DNA of 64,000 nucleotides. It comes from JAIOQJ01 sp963718635 (GTDB lineage: Bacteria > Planctomycetota > Planctomycetia > Gemmatales > Gemmataceae). The stretch spans positions 5,456,001 to 5,520,000 of the forward strand of contig OY970367.1 of the NCBI GenBank assembly GCA_963718635.1, written 5' to 3'. Every line of letters begins with the position of its first letter. Position 1 is the first letter of the stretch. The translations under genes and the position numbers were made by a program. A model generated the notes under the pieces. The model was not told the origin of the DNA, did not search any database, and saw only the letters and a list, made by a program, of their open reading frames with translations. Of this stretch, positions 19,415 through 33,084 are shown one piece after another.

Positions 19415-19720
19415 GTTTCGAGCCTGAAAGGCTCATTCTGTCAGCCCAGGCCTCCCACCCGGCTTTGCCGGGTCGGAGGCCTGGGTTCATCGCCGCCTCT
19501 ACCCTTTCGGCCCTGTAAGGGCCGTTCATTCGCAACATCTCGACAAACGAATTTTTGAAGGAATATCAAGAAATCAATCGCCCTTACGGAGCGACTGCAG
19601 ATGATTTTAGCCCGAACGGCCCTTACAGGGCCGCTGTACGTGGATTCTCGCACACCCAGGCCGTAGTCCCTTTCAGGGACTACGGCCTGGGCTGATAGAA
19701 CGAGCCTTTCAGGCTCGAAT
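19415..19720. repeat. 306-bp nested palindromic element with 36-bp terminal inverted repeats
   Basis: Outer arms 19415-19450 and 19685-19720 (starting TTCGAGCCTGAAAGGCTC) are inverted with two mismatches. Inside are a hairpin at 19445-19486 (CCCAGGCCTCC...GGAGGCCTGGG), a perfect 20-nt inverted pair (19509-19528 and about 19615-19634, CGGCCCTGTAAGGGCCGTTC), and a perfect 17-bp hairpin at 19660-19696 (CCCAGGCCGTAGTCCCT arm). The 85-nt centre is AT-richer and has no gene. The layout is like a non-autonomous, MITE-like element made of hairpins. Confidence 0.8.
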
Positions 19721-19722
19721 CT

Positions 19723-19743
19723 AAAAAGCCCAGCTGGCTTTTT
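19723..19743. terminator. Bidirectional terminator AAAAAGCC-CAGCT-GGCTTTTT
   Basis: Perfect 8-bp stem with a 5-nt loop and A/T tracts on both sides. It lies 36 nt past the alcohol dehydrogenase stop on the minus strand and directly abuts the nested element at 19415-19720. Confidence 0.75.
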
Positions 19744-19778
19744 GTAACGATTAGGCCTGCCCCCACACTAATGGTTCC

Positions 19779-20804
19779 CTACTGCACTTCAACGATTGCT
19801 TTCACCACACCGGTTTCCGGCTTCAGCCATTTCGGGAATTCGGCGATCATCCTGTCCAAAGGAACTTGGTGGGTGATCCACGGTTGAGTATCGATGCGTC
19901 CTTCTTCGATCAGACGAACAATGCGGGCGAAATCAGACGAAAGTGCATTGCGGCTTGCCAATAATGTCATTTCGCGACGATGCATCAGCGGATGGCCGAA
20001 CTTGATCTCCTGCGTCGTGATGCCAACAAAGACCAGCCGGCCGGCGAAGCCAACGTAGTTGAGCGCGTTCGCCATTGACCCCGCGTTGCCGGTCGCGTCA
20101 ACGACAACATTGCCAAGTTTGCCGTCGGTCATTTCCGTGAACATTTTCAATTCGGAACCATCGCCTTTAGCAAGAATGGTTTCCGCAACGCCCATCCTGT
20201 CGCGGACAAAGTTGAGTCGGCCTTCGTTGATATCGACGACGATGGTTCGAGCGCCGGAAATGCGGGCAAATTCGACCACGCTCAAACCGATTGGACCAGC
20301 GCCAATTACAAGAATCGTTTCGTCGGCTTTGGGGTTGCCACGATCGACGGCGTGACAGCCAATCGCCAAGGTCTCAACCAGCGCCAGTTGTTCGAATGAC
20401 AGTTTGCTTGAAACGTGGAGCTTGCGAGCCGGAACGGTGAAGAGCGGACGTAGCCCTCCGTCGCAATGGACGCCAAGCGTTTGATGATTCTCGCAGCAGT
20501 TCGTATGGCCGCGAATGCAAGAGTAACATTTCTGGCAGTTGATATATGGTTCGACGGCACAACGATCGCCGGGCTTTACGTTGCTCACTCCGTCGCCAAC
20601 GGCAAGCACCTCGACGCCGAGCTCATGGCCGGGAATGCGTGGATAGCTGAAGAAGGGCATTTTGCCGAGATAGCCTGAATAATCGGTGCCGCAAATGCCA
20701 ACGCGGAAAACGCGAACCACTGCCTCGCCGGGTGCGGGCGCCGGGGGTTCCGGCACATCAATCAGGCGAAACGACTCAGGTTTTTCAAGCAGCACGGCAC
20801 GCAT
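19779..20804 (-). CDS. Zinc-dependent alcohol/polyol dehydrogenase (MDR family)
   Basis: 341-residue medium-chain dehydrogenase that oxidises an alcohol or sugar with NAD(P). Features: catalytic zinc Cys in VGICGTDYSGY, zinc/proton-relay PRIPGHELGV, four structural-zinc cysteines in CQKCYSCIRGHTNCC, and the Rossmann motif ILVIGAGPIGLSVVEFA. The start ATG at 20804 has GGAG about 7 nt upstream. Closest subfamilies by motif are L-threonine 3-dehydrogenase, sorbitol and galactonate-type dehydrogenases; substrate is not determined. Placed next to a sugar isomerase on the same strand, it may belong to a carbohydrate-use unit, although a 500-nt repeat block separates the two. Confidence 0.92.
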   Translation of the reverse strand: MRAVLLEKPESFRLIDVPEPPAPAPGEAVVRVFRVGICGTDYSGYLGKMPFFSYPRIPGHELGVEVLAVGDGVSNVKPGDRCAVEPYINCQKCYSCIRGHTNCCENHQTLGVHCDGGLRPLFTVPARKLHVSSKLSFEQLALVETLAIGCHAVDRGNPKADETILVIGAGPIGLSVVEFARISGARTIVVDINEGRLNFVRDRMGVAETILAKGDGSELKMFTEMTDGKLGNVVVDATGNAGSMANALNYVGFAGRLVFVGITTQEIKFGHPLMHRREMTLLASRNALSSDFARIVRLIEEGRIDTQPWITHQVPLDRMIAEFPKWLKPETGVVKAIVEVQ

Positions 20805-20983
20805 GATCGATCTCCGGGAGTGGTATCTGCTCCATCGTATGTTTCGCGTTCACATTGTCGAGCGAGGGTATGGATGGCGATGGCATTTACAATCTACTGG
20901 CGGGAAGGATAAGAACAGTCGCTACGTTCGTATCAAACCACGTCGAAATCGCTTGACGCATTCAACTCATCCCACCGGTTTTT

Positions 20984-22300
20984 TCAGCATTTCCGTTCAC
21001 TGGCTAAAAACTTGGCGGCGAGCAAAGTGCGGTCATCCTTGGCCGGGGCGTTTTGAGTGAAGAGTCGGAGGTCGTCAATGATGGCATCAACCATCGCCTG
21101 AGCGCTCGCCGGGCAAGCGGCAAGCGCCAGGTCGAGGCCTTCGATGCCGAATTCCACCCCTTCCGCATTGGTCGCTTCGGTAACCCCATCCGTACAGAAA
21201 ATCAACTTATCGCCGGGCATCAGTGGCAACGACTGTTCGGGGTATTTTTCCCGGTCGGAGATGCCGAGCGGGAGGTGCTTCTTGCCTTCAAGCGTCTGAC
21301 GGCTGCCATCGGCACACCGAATCAATCGCGGCGGCACATGCCCGGCATTGGAATAAGTAAGCGTCGCGCCATCGGGATCATAGATCGCGTAGAACGCAGT
21401 CACAAAACTGCCAAACGCGCCAGTATAGTGCGCCGCCAAATGGCGGTTGAGATGCGAAAGCAACAGTCCCGGCGGTGAAGGCGGCCCCGTATATGTTTTC
21501 GTTAGGCTATGCGTGATCGCCATGAGAACCGAAGCCAGCGCACCGTGACCGCTCACGTCGGCAATGAGAATGCCCCAACGCCCTTTTGGAAGCGATAATA
21601 TGTCGTAGTAGTCTCCACCAGCGCCAGACGATGGCTGATAGTAAACCGCCATGTCAAGCGTTGGGATATCCGGAAGATGACTCGGCAGGATTGACTGCTG
21701 CATCTCCGCGACCATGCTCATTTCGTGTTCGCTTGCTTCATGCAGAGCTTGCATCTTCTTCGATAAGAGGGCCGTATGCGTCGCCCGCCCGAACAGGTTG
21801 CTCATCCAAACCAGATCGGGGAATCGCTCCGGCGCAAAGGCTTCGGGCTCTTCGCGAGTGGCGATCACCATATTCATCGCTAAACCGCCATCGTAGAGCG
21901 GGATGGCAATCAGTGACTGTTGATCGTCGAGATAACCCGCTGCGGGATCGTCAGGCTCCAGATCGATCATGTCGAGGATTCGTGCGTCCCCCGCGTAAAG
22001 TAGTTCTGCAAACAGGCCGCCGTGGATAACCGGTAGCCGATGCGGTTCCTTCCAAGGGTCGTTCGATTCGGCCCACGTGCTGCAACGGCTGATGCGAACC
22101 TGCGGATATTCCAAATCGCGGCGGCTTATTGAAATTCGGCGAGCCGTGGGGAACAGCTGGGCCATGTGCCGAGAGTAGACTTGATACATTGCCTCGGGAT
22201 CGTTTACCCGGCTCAACTCGCGCATGACGTCGACGGTGATTGCCAGCCGTTCGCGCCAATCGAGCGTCGGCGTCGTAAAAAAATCGGCTTCCACCTGCAT
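20984..22300 (-). CDS. GAF-SpoIIE (RsbU-like) serine phosphatase
   Basis: 438-residue PP2C-type phosphatase, typically acting on anti-sigma antagonist or STAS proteins in partner-switching control. N-terminal about 190 residues form a GAF-like sensor (YLDDQQSLIAIPLYDGG, SNLFGRATHTALL); a short coiled linker (ASEHEMSMVAEMQQSILPS) leads to the SpoIIE domain with metal-binding aspartates in GAGGDYYDIL and LIADVSGHGALASVLMA, then TYSNAGHVPPRL and FCTDGVTEA. All catalytic motifs look intact. No STAS or anti-sigma partner gene is adjacent, so the target is unknown. There is no signal peptide or membrane helix, so it should be cytoplasmic. Confidence 0.93.
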   Translation of the reverse strand: MQVEADFFTTPTLDWRERLAITVDVMRELSRVNDPEAMYQVYSRHMAQLFPTARRISISRRDLEYPQVRISRCSTWAESNDPWKEPHRLPVIHGGLFAELLYAGDARILDMIDLEPDDPAAGYLDDQQSLIAIPLYDGGLAMNMVIATREEPEAFAPERFPDLVWMSNLFGRATHTALLSKKMQALHEASEHEMSMVAEMQQSILPSHLPDIPTLDMAVYYQPSSGAGGDYYDILSLPKGRWGILIADVSGHGALASVLMAITHSLTKTYTGPPSPPGLLLSHLNRHLAAHYTGAFGSFVTAFYAIYDPDGATLTYSNAGHVPPRLIRCADGSRQTLEGKKHLPLGISDREKYPEQSLPLMPGDKLIFCTDGVTEATNAEGVEFGIEGLDLALAACPASAQAMVDAIIDDLRLFTQNAPAKDDRTLLAAKFLASERKC

Positions 22301-22405
22301 GATGCTCGGCCTCCGCCTCCAGTAGACACACTTTCGCAGTGAGCTTCAAGCGGATATGGGCAGGAAATTAGAGAAAGGTTTTCAGCGAATCCAAAAGAAA
22401 TACGA

Positions 22406-22493
22406 GTTAGCCGCGACGCGAAGGCTTTGCGCAGCGGAAGCGCTTTCGGTAAACAAACGCTCCGCTGCGCAAAGCCTCCGCGTCGCGGCTAAC
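22406..22493. repeat. Palindrome family A, complete copy (GTTAGCCGCGACGCG...)
   Basis: Arms 22406-22440 and 22458-22493 are inverted copies (GTTAGCCGCGACGCGAAGG and CCTCCGCGTCGCGGCTAAC at the outer ends) around a 17-nt loop. It lies between the phosphatase start and the sulfatase stop. It is the intact reference for the copy at 35223 that is interrupted by a group II intron. Confidence 0.85.
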
Positions 22494-22525
22494 GAATTGT
22501 TGCTTCACGAAAGTAACGATTACGT

Positions 22526-23956
22526 TCATCGCTTGACCCCCGGCGGCAAGAGCGACGCTTTCGACCAGGCGGGATGCGCCTTCAGCCCGGCGGCGTACTC
22601 CGTCAGGCGATCGGCGACGATCCCCTTTTCGATCAATTCGGTTTCCGGGACGCGCCCAGATCCTTGGTGTCCAACATCCAACGGTCGAGCGCGGCGCGAA
22701 GCTCTTTTAGCTTTTCTTGTTGGGCTGGTGAATCCACCAGGTTGTTTACCTCGTGTGGGTCGTCTTGCGTGTCGTAGAGTTCTTCTTTCGGCTTCACCGG
22801 CGCAAACCATAGTTTCTGGACGTCGTTTAACTTCCCGGCCTCGTTCCATTTGCGCATGACCTGTAAAGTCGGCATCAGCTCGGCATAGCCGATGTATTGG
22901 GCATAGGGGAGCTCTGGATAAAAATTGCGGATGTACTTATAGCGCTTGTCGCGCACGGCGCGGATGCGATCAAACGTCTCATCCATGCGATCGCGGCAGG
23001 CGTAAACGTAGGATCGTTCCTTCACGTTATTGCCCAGGAAAACCTGCCCTTGCATGCGCTCGGGGATGGGCACGCCGGCGATCGAAAGGAACGTCGGCGC
23101 CCAGTCGATAAAGGCCACGAGATCTTCGCGCACCGTGCCGGGTTTAATCTTGCCAGGCCAGCGCACCAGCAAGGGCGTTTGGATGCCACTGTCGTAGAGC
23201 CAGCGTTTGCCGCGCGGTCATGCCCCAGCCGTGGTCGCCAAAGAAGAATACCACGGTGTTGTCGGCCAGTTTGTGGTCGTCTAAGAATTTGAGGACTTCG
23301 CCAATGCGGTAGTCCATGGCCGTGATGTTTTCGTGATAAACCGCCACATCTTTGCGCACTTCCGGCGCATCGGGATAGTAAGGCGGAATAGCCACTTTCG
23401 CCGGGTCGCGCCGCTGTTCCGGCGTCAACTGGGCCGTATTCTTTTTGTAGACGGCCTGCGGCGCGCGGATCTGGCTTTCGTGAGTCACCAGAAAATTGAT
23501 GTACGCGAAGAACGGTTCCTGCGGCGGCTTCTTCATCCAATCCTCGGTGCTGTCGAACGCGCCACGAGGGACGGCGAAGTTGAAGTCGGTCTTGCCCGGC
23601 CAATAGACGCGATACCCCGCCTTGCGTAACTCTTGCGTGAACAGGGTCGGCGGGTTTTTGATCGTCGAGCGCATGTGATGGCTGCCGATCGTCGTCGGGT
23701 ACATCCCCGTAATGATTCCCGATCGGCTCGGCGCACAAACCGGCGCATGCGTGAAGCAGCGAGTGAACCGTGCACCCTCGGCAGCTAACTTATCGAGGTT
23801 CGGCGTGATCGCATCTTTGTCGCCATAGCAACCGAGATTGGGGGAGATGTCCTCGGTGCCGATCAGCACGATATTCCACTTTTTGGTTTCGGGGTCGGCG
23901 CCGACGGAAGCTGTCGAAGTGGCCAGAAAGATAACGATGGAGAAAGCGCGGGACAT
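22526..23956 (-). CDS. Secreted sulfatase (two frame breaks)
   Basis: Sulfatase of the alkaline-phosphatase superfamily that would hydrolyse sulfate esters, probably on polysaccharides. Start at 23956; residues 1-20 form a signal peptide ending near SVGADPE. The formylglycine signature CAPSRSG follows HAPV, then SHHMRS, and FFFGDHGWGMT supplies the C-terminal metal ligands. The first frame break is near 23160 (before LVRWPGKIKPGT); a second near 22660 shifts KDLG into a frame reading RVPETELIEKGIVADRLTEY, which carries the protein on to 22526 instead of 22633. Joined length is about 475 residues, normal for the family. The N-terminal metal site reads TEDISPNLGCYG, where DDxRPDLGCYG is common. 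Substrate unknown. Confidence 0.88.
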
Positions 23957-24015
23957 GGGTGAAACTCGGGGTGGTGGAAGGAGTAGAAATCTCGCACGGT
24001 GCGGAAATTAGTTGT

Positions 24016-24140
24016 CCCTCACACTAACCCGACGCGTTAGCGAGGCAATCGCCGAAGCGTCAGTGTTATAGTGCAAAGTAGCAGACAAAATCTCGCTAAC
24101 GCTTCGGGGCCTGCCTCGTTTACACTTCGGGTTGGTGTCG
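24016..24140. repeat. Planctomycete-type ACCCGACGCGTTAGCGAGG repeat pair
   Basis: CACTAACCCGACGCGTTAGCGAGG at about 24021 (shown in part) is partly inverted by CTCGCTAACGCTTCGGG and GGGTTGGTG near 24090-24135. Sequences of this type are, from general knowledge, frequent between planctomycete genes. It lies upstream of the sulfatase start. The 23957-24366 gap has no gene. Confidence 0.5.
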
Positions 24141-24188
24141 AATGTTGTATGCAATTAATTTAGAAATGTTCCAAGTCACCGCTCCCAA

Positions 24189-24234
24189 ATGCGAAAGGCC
24201 CGGCTTCACGAGCGTGAAGTCGGGCCTTTCGCAT
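24189..24234 (-). terminator. Long hairpin downstream of csrA
   Basis: Arms beginning ATGCGAAAGGCCCG pair over 22 bp with one G-T wobble around a 2-nt loop. It lies 133 nt past the csrA stop and 233 nt upstream of the sulfatase start. It lacks a T tract on the csrA side, so it may be a terminator or only a transcript-end stabiliser. Confidence 0.5.
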
Positions 24235-24366
24235 GGGCCGGGTGCAAAATCCGGATTATCGGACTAGAAGTCAACAAACCACCTCCGCCAGGCACTCCTT
24301 GGACTTCTCGGCCCGCTTTGCCGGCTTTGCTTATTGACGCTGCCGGTATAATGAAGCGAGCCCGTG

Positions 24367-24564
24367 TCAGGAAGCGACCACGGCATGAGCTTGTTCCAAA
24401 CGTTGCTGCTGGCTGAGCGGCAGCAATTCCTGCCGATAAATCGGCACATCGCGAGGCGCTTCAATGCCGAGCCGGATCTTACCGCGGTCGATATCGACGA
24501 CCGTGATACAGATGTTGTCGCCAATGAAGATCTTTTCCCCTAACTTACGGCTGAGTACGAGCAT
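24367..24564 (-). CDS. csrA: Carbon storage regulator, RNA-binding
   Basis: 65-residue CsrA/RsmA. It binds GGA motifs in mRNA leaders as a homodimer and alters translation or stability. The N-terminus MLVLSRKLGEKIFIGDNI and the following DRGKIRLGIEAPRDVPIYRQEL match the family closely, including the RNA-contacting Leu4/Arg6 region and the GIEAP..V.IYR.E segment. A very strong Shine-Dalgarno, AGGAGGGA, sits 6 nt before the ATG at 24564. In many bacteria csrA lies with flagellar genes; here it stands alone, between a sulfatase and an 870-nt gene-free stretch. Confidence 0.96.
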   Translation of the reverse strand: MLVLSRKLGEKIFIGDNICITVVDIDRGKIRLGIEAPRDVPIYRQELLPLSQQQRLEQAHAVVAS

Positions 24565-25160
24565 GTCGCTTCCCTCCTAAGAAGAGCGTGGCCTGGGTCC
24601 AAGATGGCCCGATGCGGAGTACACGTTCTATTTTATCCCACGTTGATACCCTGTTGCGCGGCGGACGCCGCAATTTTCATCCAGTTTGCTATGGCCTCCG
24701 GTCGGTAGTTTGGGAAAGCTGCGTCGGACCCGCATAGTCCCGACCTTTCCCCCTGCCCGCGTTTGCCGTTCGAAGCGCGAAACTAGAACGTGCGCATCGC
24801 CGACTTGACAGCTCCTCCAGCTGGCAAAGCCGCTGTTTTGACGCGTTTGGCACGATCTTCAGCCGCATCTCGGTCGGCAACCAAATCGAAGGGCCATCGA
24901 ATCGTCAAGGTTCAGCTTAACGGAAAACCGAGCGTGACCGGAAGCGCTTGCCAAGAGGAATGTTGAAGTTTCTCAATCCAGCTCTCACGCAATTCTTACA
25001 TCCGTCAAAGATAGAACACGCGGAGATTCGTGTGCCGAGCTGGATTGTGAAAAGTTTCAAATTGCAGGTTGAAGTGCCTGGAAGCAATCAGGTTCACCTT
25101 TCGCAAAGCGAACCGCGCCTAGTTTGGCAACTAATTATCGCGCAGAGTCCCTAAGTTTTA

Positions 25161-25180
25161 GGAGCGCACCTAAGCTAGTA
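25161..25180 (+). repeat. Motif C, GAGCGCACCTAAGCTAGTA
   Basis: GGAGCGCACCTAAGCTAGTA. Near-identical copies at 15944-15963 and 34937-34956 (plus) and 55468-55488 (minus). At 25161, 34937 and 55468 it is accompanied within about 220 nt by a family B palindrome. Confidence 0.7.
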
Positions 25181-25312
25181 CGGAACTTCAAACGGTGTAA
25201 GCGACAAAGTGATTAACGCAAAAGGCAGTTTCGTGCTTTCGACTATCACCGAGAGCATGAAAGGGTGAGTGAATTTCTTGGCAAAGCGCCTGCGTAATGG
25301 TTTTCACCGACC

Positions 25313-25336
25313 CTTGTGGAAATATTTCCAGAAGGC
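25313..25336. repeat. Palindrome family B, degenerate copy (GGAAATATTTCC)
   Basis: CCTTGTGGAAATATTTCCAG then AAGG. The preceding TTTTCACCGACCCTT is shared with the copy at 35146. Here the outer stem has mismatches. Confidence 0.7.
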
Positions 25337-25431
25337 CTTTTGCGATAAAATCGCGCGGAAACGTGCGATGACTCGTTAAAACGGACGCCAGGCGACGGAA
25401 AAATTGGACTCTGAACTCAGACTCGGAACTG

Positions 25432-26907
25432 TCAGCAGAGATTCAACTCCATCAGCGAATGGTCTCGCCCTTGCAGCGCGGTGGGTTCGCCGCCGAGGTC
25501 TTCATCGATCGCTCGGGCGGCTTCGCGCCCTTCCGCAATGGCCCAGACGACCAGCGATTGGCCTCGACGGCAATCGCCGGCCGCGTAAATGCCCGGCTGG
25601 CTGGTGGCATAACGACGATCGCTTGCAATGGCGCCGTTTTCCGTCATTTTGAGGCCGAGCTGCTCGGGAAGGCCGCGTTCCGGGCCCGAAAAACCGATGG
25701 CCAGCAGTACGAGGTCGCAAGGGAAGGCGAGCTCGGAACCGACTAGTTCTTCGAACTGACGTTCGCCTTCTTCGTCAAAATACTGGTGAACGCGGACCAC
25801 GTGCAGTTCCTTGACGCGGCCGTTCGCATCGCCCTGAAACGATTTCGTCTTGATCTGCCAATCGCGTTTGCCGCCTTCTTCGTGCGCGGGGGAAATACGC
25901 AGGATTTTAGGCCAGAGGGGCCAAGGCGTATGCGGATTGTGCGTTTCCGGCGGCCTGGGGTTGTAATCGAGTTGCAAGACCGACTTGGCCTTCTGACGAT
26001 GACAGGTGCCCAGGCAATCGGCGGCCGTGTCGCCGCCGCCGATGATCAGGACATTTTTGCCCTCGGCCGTGAGCGCCTCGGGGCCGTTGATGGTTTCGCC
26101 CAGGCAGCGCCGGTTCTGCTGCGTTAGAAACGTCATGGCCGGCTCAATTCCTTTCAGGTTTCGGCCGGGGATCGGCAGATCGCGTGGGATGGTCGAGCCG
26201 ACTGTCAGCAAAAGAGCATCGTGGCGCTTGCGCAATTCCCGGGCGTCGACGTTGCGGCCAATATGGGCGTTGACAACAAAGCGAACACCCTCGGCCTCCA
26301 TCTGTTCAACGCGCCGATCGATGTACTTCTTCTCCATTTTGAAATCAGGAATGCCATAGATGAGCAAGCCGCCGAGCCGGTCGTCGCGCTCGTAAACAGT
26401 CACCTGATGGCCGACGCGACGCAACTGTTGAGCGGCAGCTAAACCTGCTGGACCGCTGCCGATGACGCCAACCGATTTGCCAGTCTCGCGCTCAGGGAGT
26501 TGAGGAGTAATCCAGCCCATCTCCCAGCCTTTATCGACGATAGCCAGTTCGATGTTTTTGATGGTGACCGCCGACCCGGCGAGCGCAAGCACACAAGAAG
26601 CCTCACACGGCGCCGGGCAGGTTTTTCCGGTGAATTCGGGGAAATTATTCGTGCTGTGCAGCAGGTTCAGCGCTTCTTGCCAGCGATTGCGATAGACGAG
26701 TTCGTTCCAGTCGGGGATCAAGTTGCCGAGCGGGCAACCTTGATGGCAGAACGGGACGCCGCAATCCATGCAACGGGTTGCCTGGCCGCGGACTCCTTCC
26801 GGCGGCAACGGATGATAGATTTCGCCGTAGTCCTTGATGCGTTGGAACACCGGCCGAGGGGTCGGCTTCTGTTGTTCGATATTCAAAAACCCGCGAGGAT
26901 CGTTCAT
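25432..26907 (-). CDS. gltD: Glutamate synthase small (beta) subunit
   Basis: 491-residue NADPH-dependent flavoprotein subunit that passes electrons to GltB for glutamate formation from glutamine and 2-oxoglutarate. Motifs: N-terminal cysteine clusters for 4Fe-4S centres (CMDCGVPFCHQGCP and TCPAPCEASC), the FAD-binding GVIGSGPAGLAAAQQLRR, GGLLIYGIPDFKMEK, the NAD(P)-binding IIGGGDTAADCLGT and C-terminal GIYAAGDCRRGQSLVVWAI. Intact from ATG 26907. It follows gltB by 39 nt on the same strand, the usual gltBD order, so the two are very likely one operon. Confidence 0.97.
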   Translation of the reverse strand: MNDPRGFLNIEQQKPTPRPVFQRIKDYGEIYHPLPPEGVRGQATRCMDCGVPFCHQGCPLGNLIPDWNELVYRNRWQEALNLLHSTNNFPEFTGKTCPAPCEASCVLALAGSAVTIKNIELAIVDKGWEMGWITPQLPERETGKSVGVIGSGPAGLAAAQQLRRVGHQVTVYERDDRLGGLLIYGIPDFKMEKKYIDRRVEQMEAEGVRFVVNAHIGRNVDARELRKRHDALLLTVGSTIPRDLPIPGRNLKGIEPAMTFLTQQNRRCLGETINGPEALTAEGKNVLIIGGGDTAADCLGTCHRQKAKSVLQLDYNPRPPETHNPHTPWPLWPKILRISPAHEEGGKRDWQIKTKSFQGDANGRVKELHVVRVHQYFDEEGERQFEELVGSELAFPCDLVLLAIGFSGPERGLPEQLGLKMTENGAIASDRRYATSQPGIYAAGDCRRGQSLVVWAIAEGREAARAIDEDLGGEPTALQGRDHSLMELNLC

Positions 26908-26946
26908 TGAAATCTCAGAAGGTGTCGGTGGGCTATGGCGCCGCTG

Positions 26947-31540
<4,594 letters not shown>

Positions 31541-31846
31541 GTGATGTCGATCACTGCTAATGCGGAGCTAACCCGGCGTTCGATTGCAAGTCGTGTGCCC
31601 ACCGCAAGCCCGTACACTCCCGAACAAGCGGCAAACGCAGGATTAGTCGCGTTAAGGTGTCTTATTCATTCGGCGATGATTCGTTAAGTAGACGGCTGCT
31701 ACAGGAACTGCTGACCGATTTGAAGCATGAGGTGCTAGATGAATGAGCGTTTGACGCAATTTTCTTATCGGCCGTGTGGATGTGTTAGACGCGCGACATC
31801 CGCGCATTGCCCAGTATCTATGTACCGAAAATCGGGCAAGTCTGAA

Positions 31847-31891
31847 TTTTTGGCTGGCTTTAGCATAATGTCAAGAAGATACAAGAACGCC
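31847..31891 (+). repeat. Motif D copy 1 (TTTTTGGCTGGCTTTAGCAT...)
   Basis: 45 nt nearly identical to 37795-37839; both end in CAAGAAGATACAAGAACGCC. Only about three bases differ. Copy 2 overlaps the 3' end of the CusA-type gene. Confidence 0.8.
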
Positions 31892-31920
31892 ACGCGGTTC
31901 ACGGGTCGATCGGCGGGAAA

Positions 31921-31966
31921 GAAAAAGGGGTCGGAAAGAAAACGGGGAGACTCCGACCCCTTTTTC
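31921..31966. repeat. REP-like hairpin with GAAAAAGGGGTCGGA arms
   Basis: 15-bp perfect arms 31921-31935 and 31952-31966 around a 16-nt loop. AAAGGGGTCGG palindromes are, from general knowledge, linked to REP-associated tyrosine transposases in other genomes; no such transposase is in this window. It could also act as a two-way terminator. Confidence 0.75.
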
Positions 31967-32057
31967 TCCCCTTGAAATGCCGAGTGACGCCTCTACGCCT
32001 AGCGAGTATCCGCGTTTTTCAATGCGCGATCAATGGAACCAGATGTGAGACAGGCTC

Positions 32058-33051
32058 ATGACCGTTTCTTTCCGATGTCCGAGCTGCGGGAAAGGCCATA
32101 AGGCGCCGGAACGTGCTGTTGGTCGCCAAGTGAATTGTCTCAATTGCAGTAAACCGATGACCGTTCCGGCGGCTGAAGAAAAGGAATCGGACGTCATCCC
32201 TTTTCAGACCGATTCCGAAGCGCTGCCGGAAAAATTCGACACGTCCCCTGTGGCCGAGTCGCCCAAGTCCGAACCGGTAAGCTCGCCGGTCAACCGTGCG
32301 AAGAATGCCGCCCGTGTTGATCCCACGTTATTGCCCCCGCTTACGACAAACGATCCGCCATTTTGGAGACGCCACCTGCATTGGTTGCTCGTCTTGGCTC
32401 TGCTGCCGTTGGTCGTGAGTTTATTGACCAAAGTGGATGAAACGTCATTTGGGCAGCATTTCGGCGAAACACTCGAGCAACTCAGTCCGAACGAACGGGA
32501 AAAGATTCTTGGCCGCTTCGAACAGGCTGAATCGCTGGACGATATTTTGAAGGCACTGCCCCGGCAGCGATTACGGGCGCATTTCTGGGCCGGGCCTCGC
32601 TGGGTCACTGGTTCATGGCCGTTCTGGCAACAGCGTTTTTCATGGCCTTTTTCATGTTTTTAGCGTTAAACGGCGCTGCGAATCCGATGCACGTTTTGAT
32701 TGTCGGCCTTTTTACCGCGACCATCGGAGTGGGCTTTCTCGTGCTCGTGCAATTGCTTGCCTCACTCACCGAAGGAAGGATCGTCATTGGCGGCAGCATC
32801 TTGGCCCTTGTTTTCATGGTTCTCAAGTTCATCGCGTTCTCCTACGGTGCGGCGATGAACCCGGACAACGGATTTCTTCTCAGTTTCGTCGGTTTCACTT
32901 TTGGCGTTGGCTTGTGCGAAGAACTGGTGAAAATCGCTCCCTTATTCTGGTATCGCGCGAAGAACTCCGCTCGCGCATGGCGTGGGATGTTCATCTGGGG
33001 ATTGGCGTCGGCGCAGGTTTCGGAATCGCCGAAGGGACAGCGTAGATTTTT
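32058..33051 (+). pseudogene. PrsW-like intramembrane protease with zinc ribbon, truncated at a REP-like element
   Basis: Starts with a zinc ribbon (CPSCGKGHKAPERAVGRQ and NCLNCSK), a linker and one helix (HWLLVLALLPLVVSLL), then a multi-pass membrane domain. A frame break near 32583 (a run of T) moves the frame to LGHWFMAVLATAFFMAFF. The first PrsW signature appears as GLCEELVKIAPLFWY; the second would be the GAGFGIAEG read in another frame near 33010-33035, implying a second break near 33000. Coding then stops in GGGACAGCG, the left arm of a palindrome, and no C-terminal membrane segments follow. PrsW proteases normally have further helices with catalytic residues there, so this copy is probably non-functional. 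Two indels may be sequence errors; the truncation looks real. Confidence 0.72.
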
Positions 33052-33084
33052 GCCCTGAAACCGGCGGAAAATTTACGCTGTCCC
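33034..33084. repeat. REP-like palindrome with GGGACAGCGTA arms
   Basis: 17-nt arms (33034-33050 GGGACAGCGTAGATTTT; 33068-33084) pair with one mismatch around a 17-nt loop. It supplies the stop of the truncated PrsW-like gene. The remaining 33085-33370 stretch is low in GC and has no recognisable gene. Confidence 0.75.

Larger units (their letters stand above)
24565..25431. other. Gene-free stretch between csrA and gltD
   Basis: 867 nt without a convincing gene. Short open frames (for example 24948-25154, plus) lack a start signal and family resemblance. The first 200 nt upstream of csrA should carry its promoter. The part from 25161 on holds the GAGCGCACCTAAGCTAGTA motif (25161-25180) and a degenerate member of palindrome family B (25313-25336). 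Confidence 0.6.
31541..32057. other. Gene-free stretch upstream of gltB with repeats
   Basis: 517 nt between divergent gltB and the PrsW-like gene; should hold both promoters. It contains a motif D copy (31847-31891) and a REP-like hairpin (31921-31966). No glutamine riboswitch-like fold or gene was recognised. Confidence 0.55.

Noticed and set aside
24334..24352. TTGACG and TATAAT as a promoter
   Set aside because: Only 7 nt separate the two hexamers, and no plus-strand gene follows.
24948..25154. 68-residue plus-strand frame between csrA and gltD
   Set aside because: No ribosome site, no recognisable family, and its surroundings are repeat-derived.
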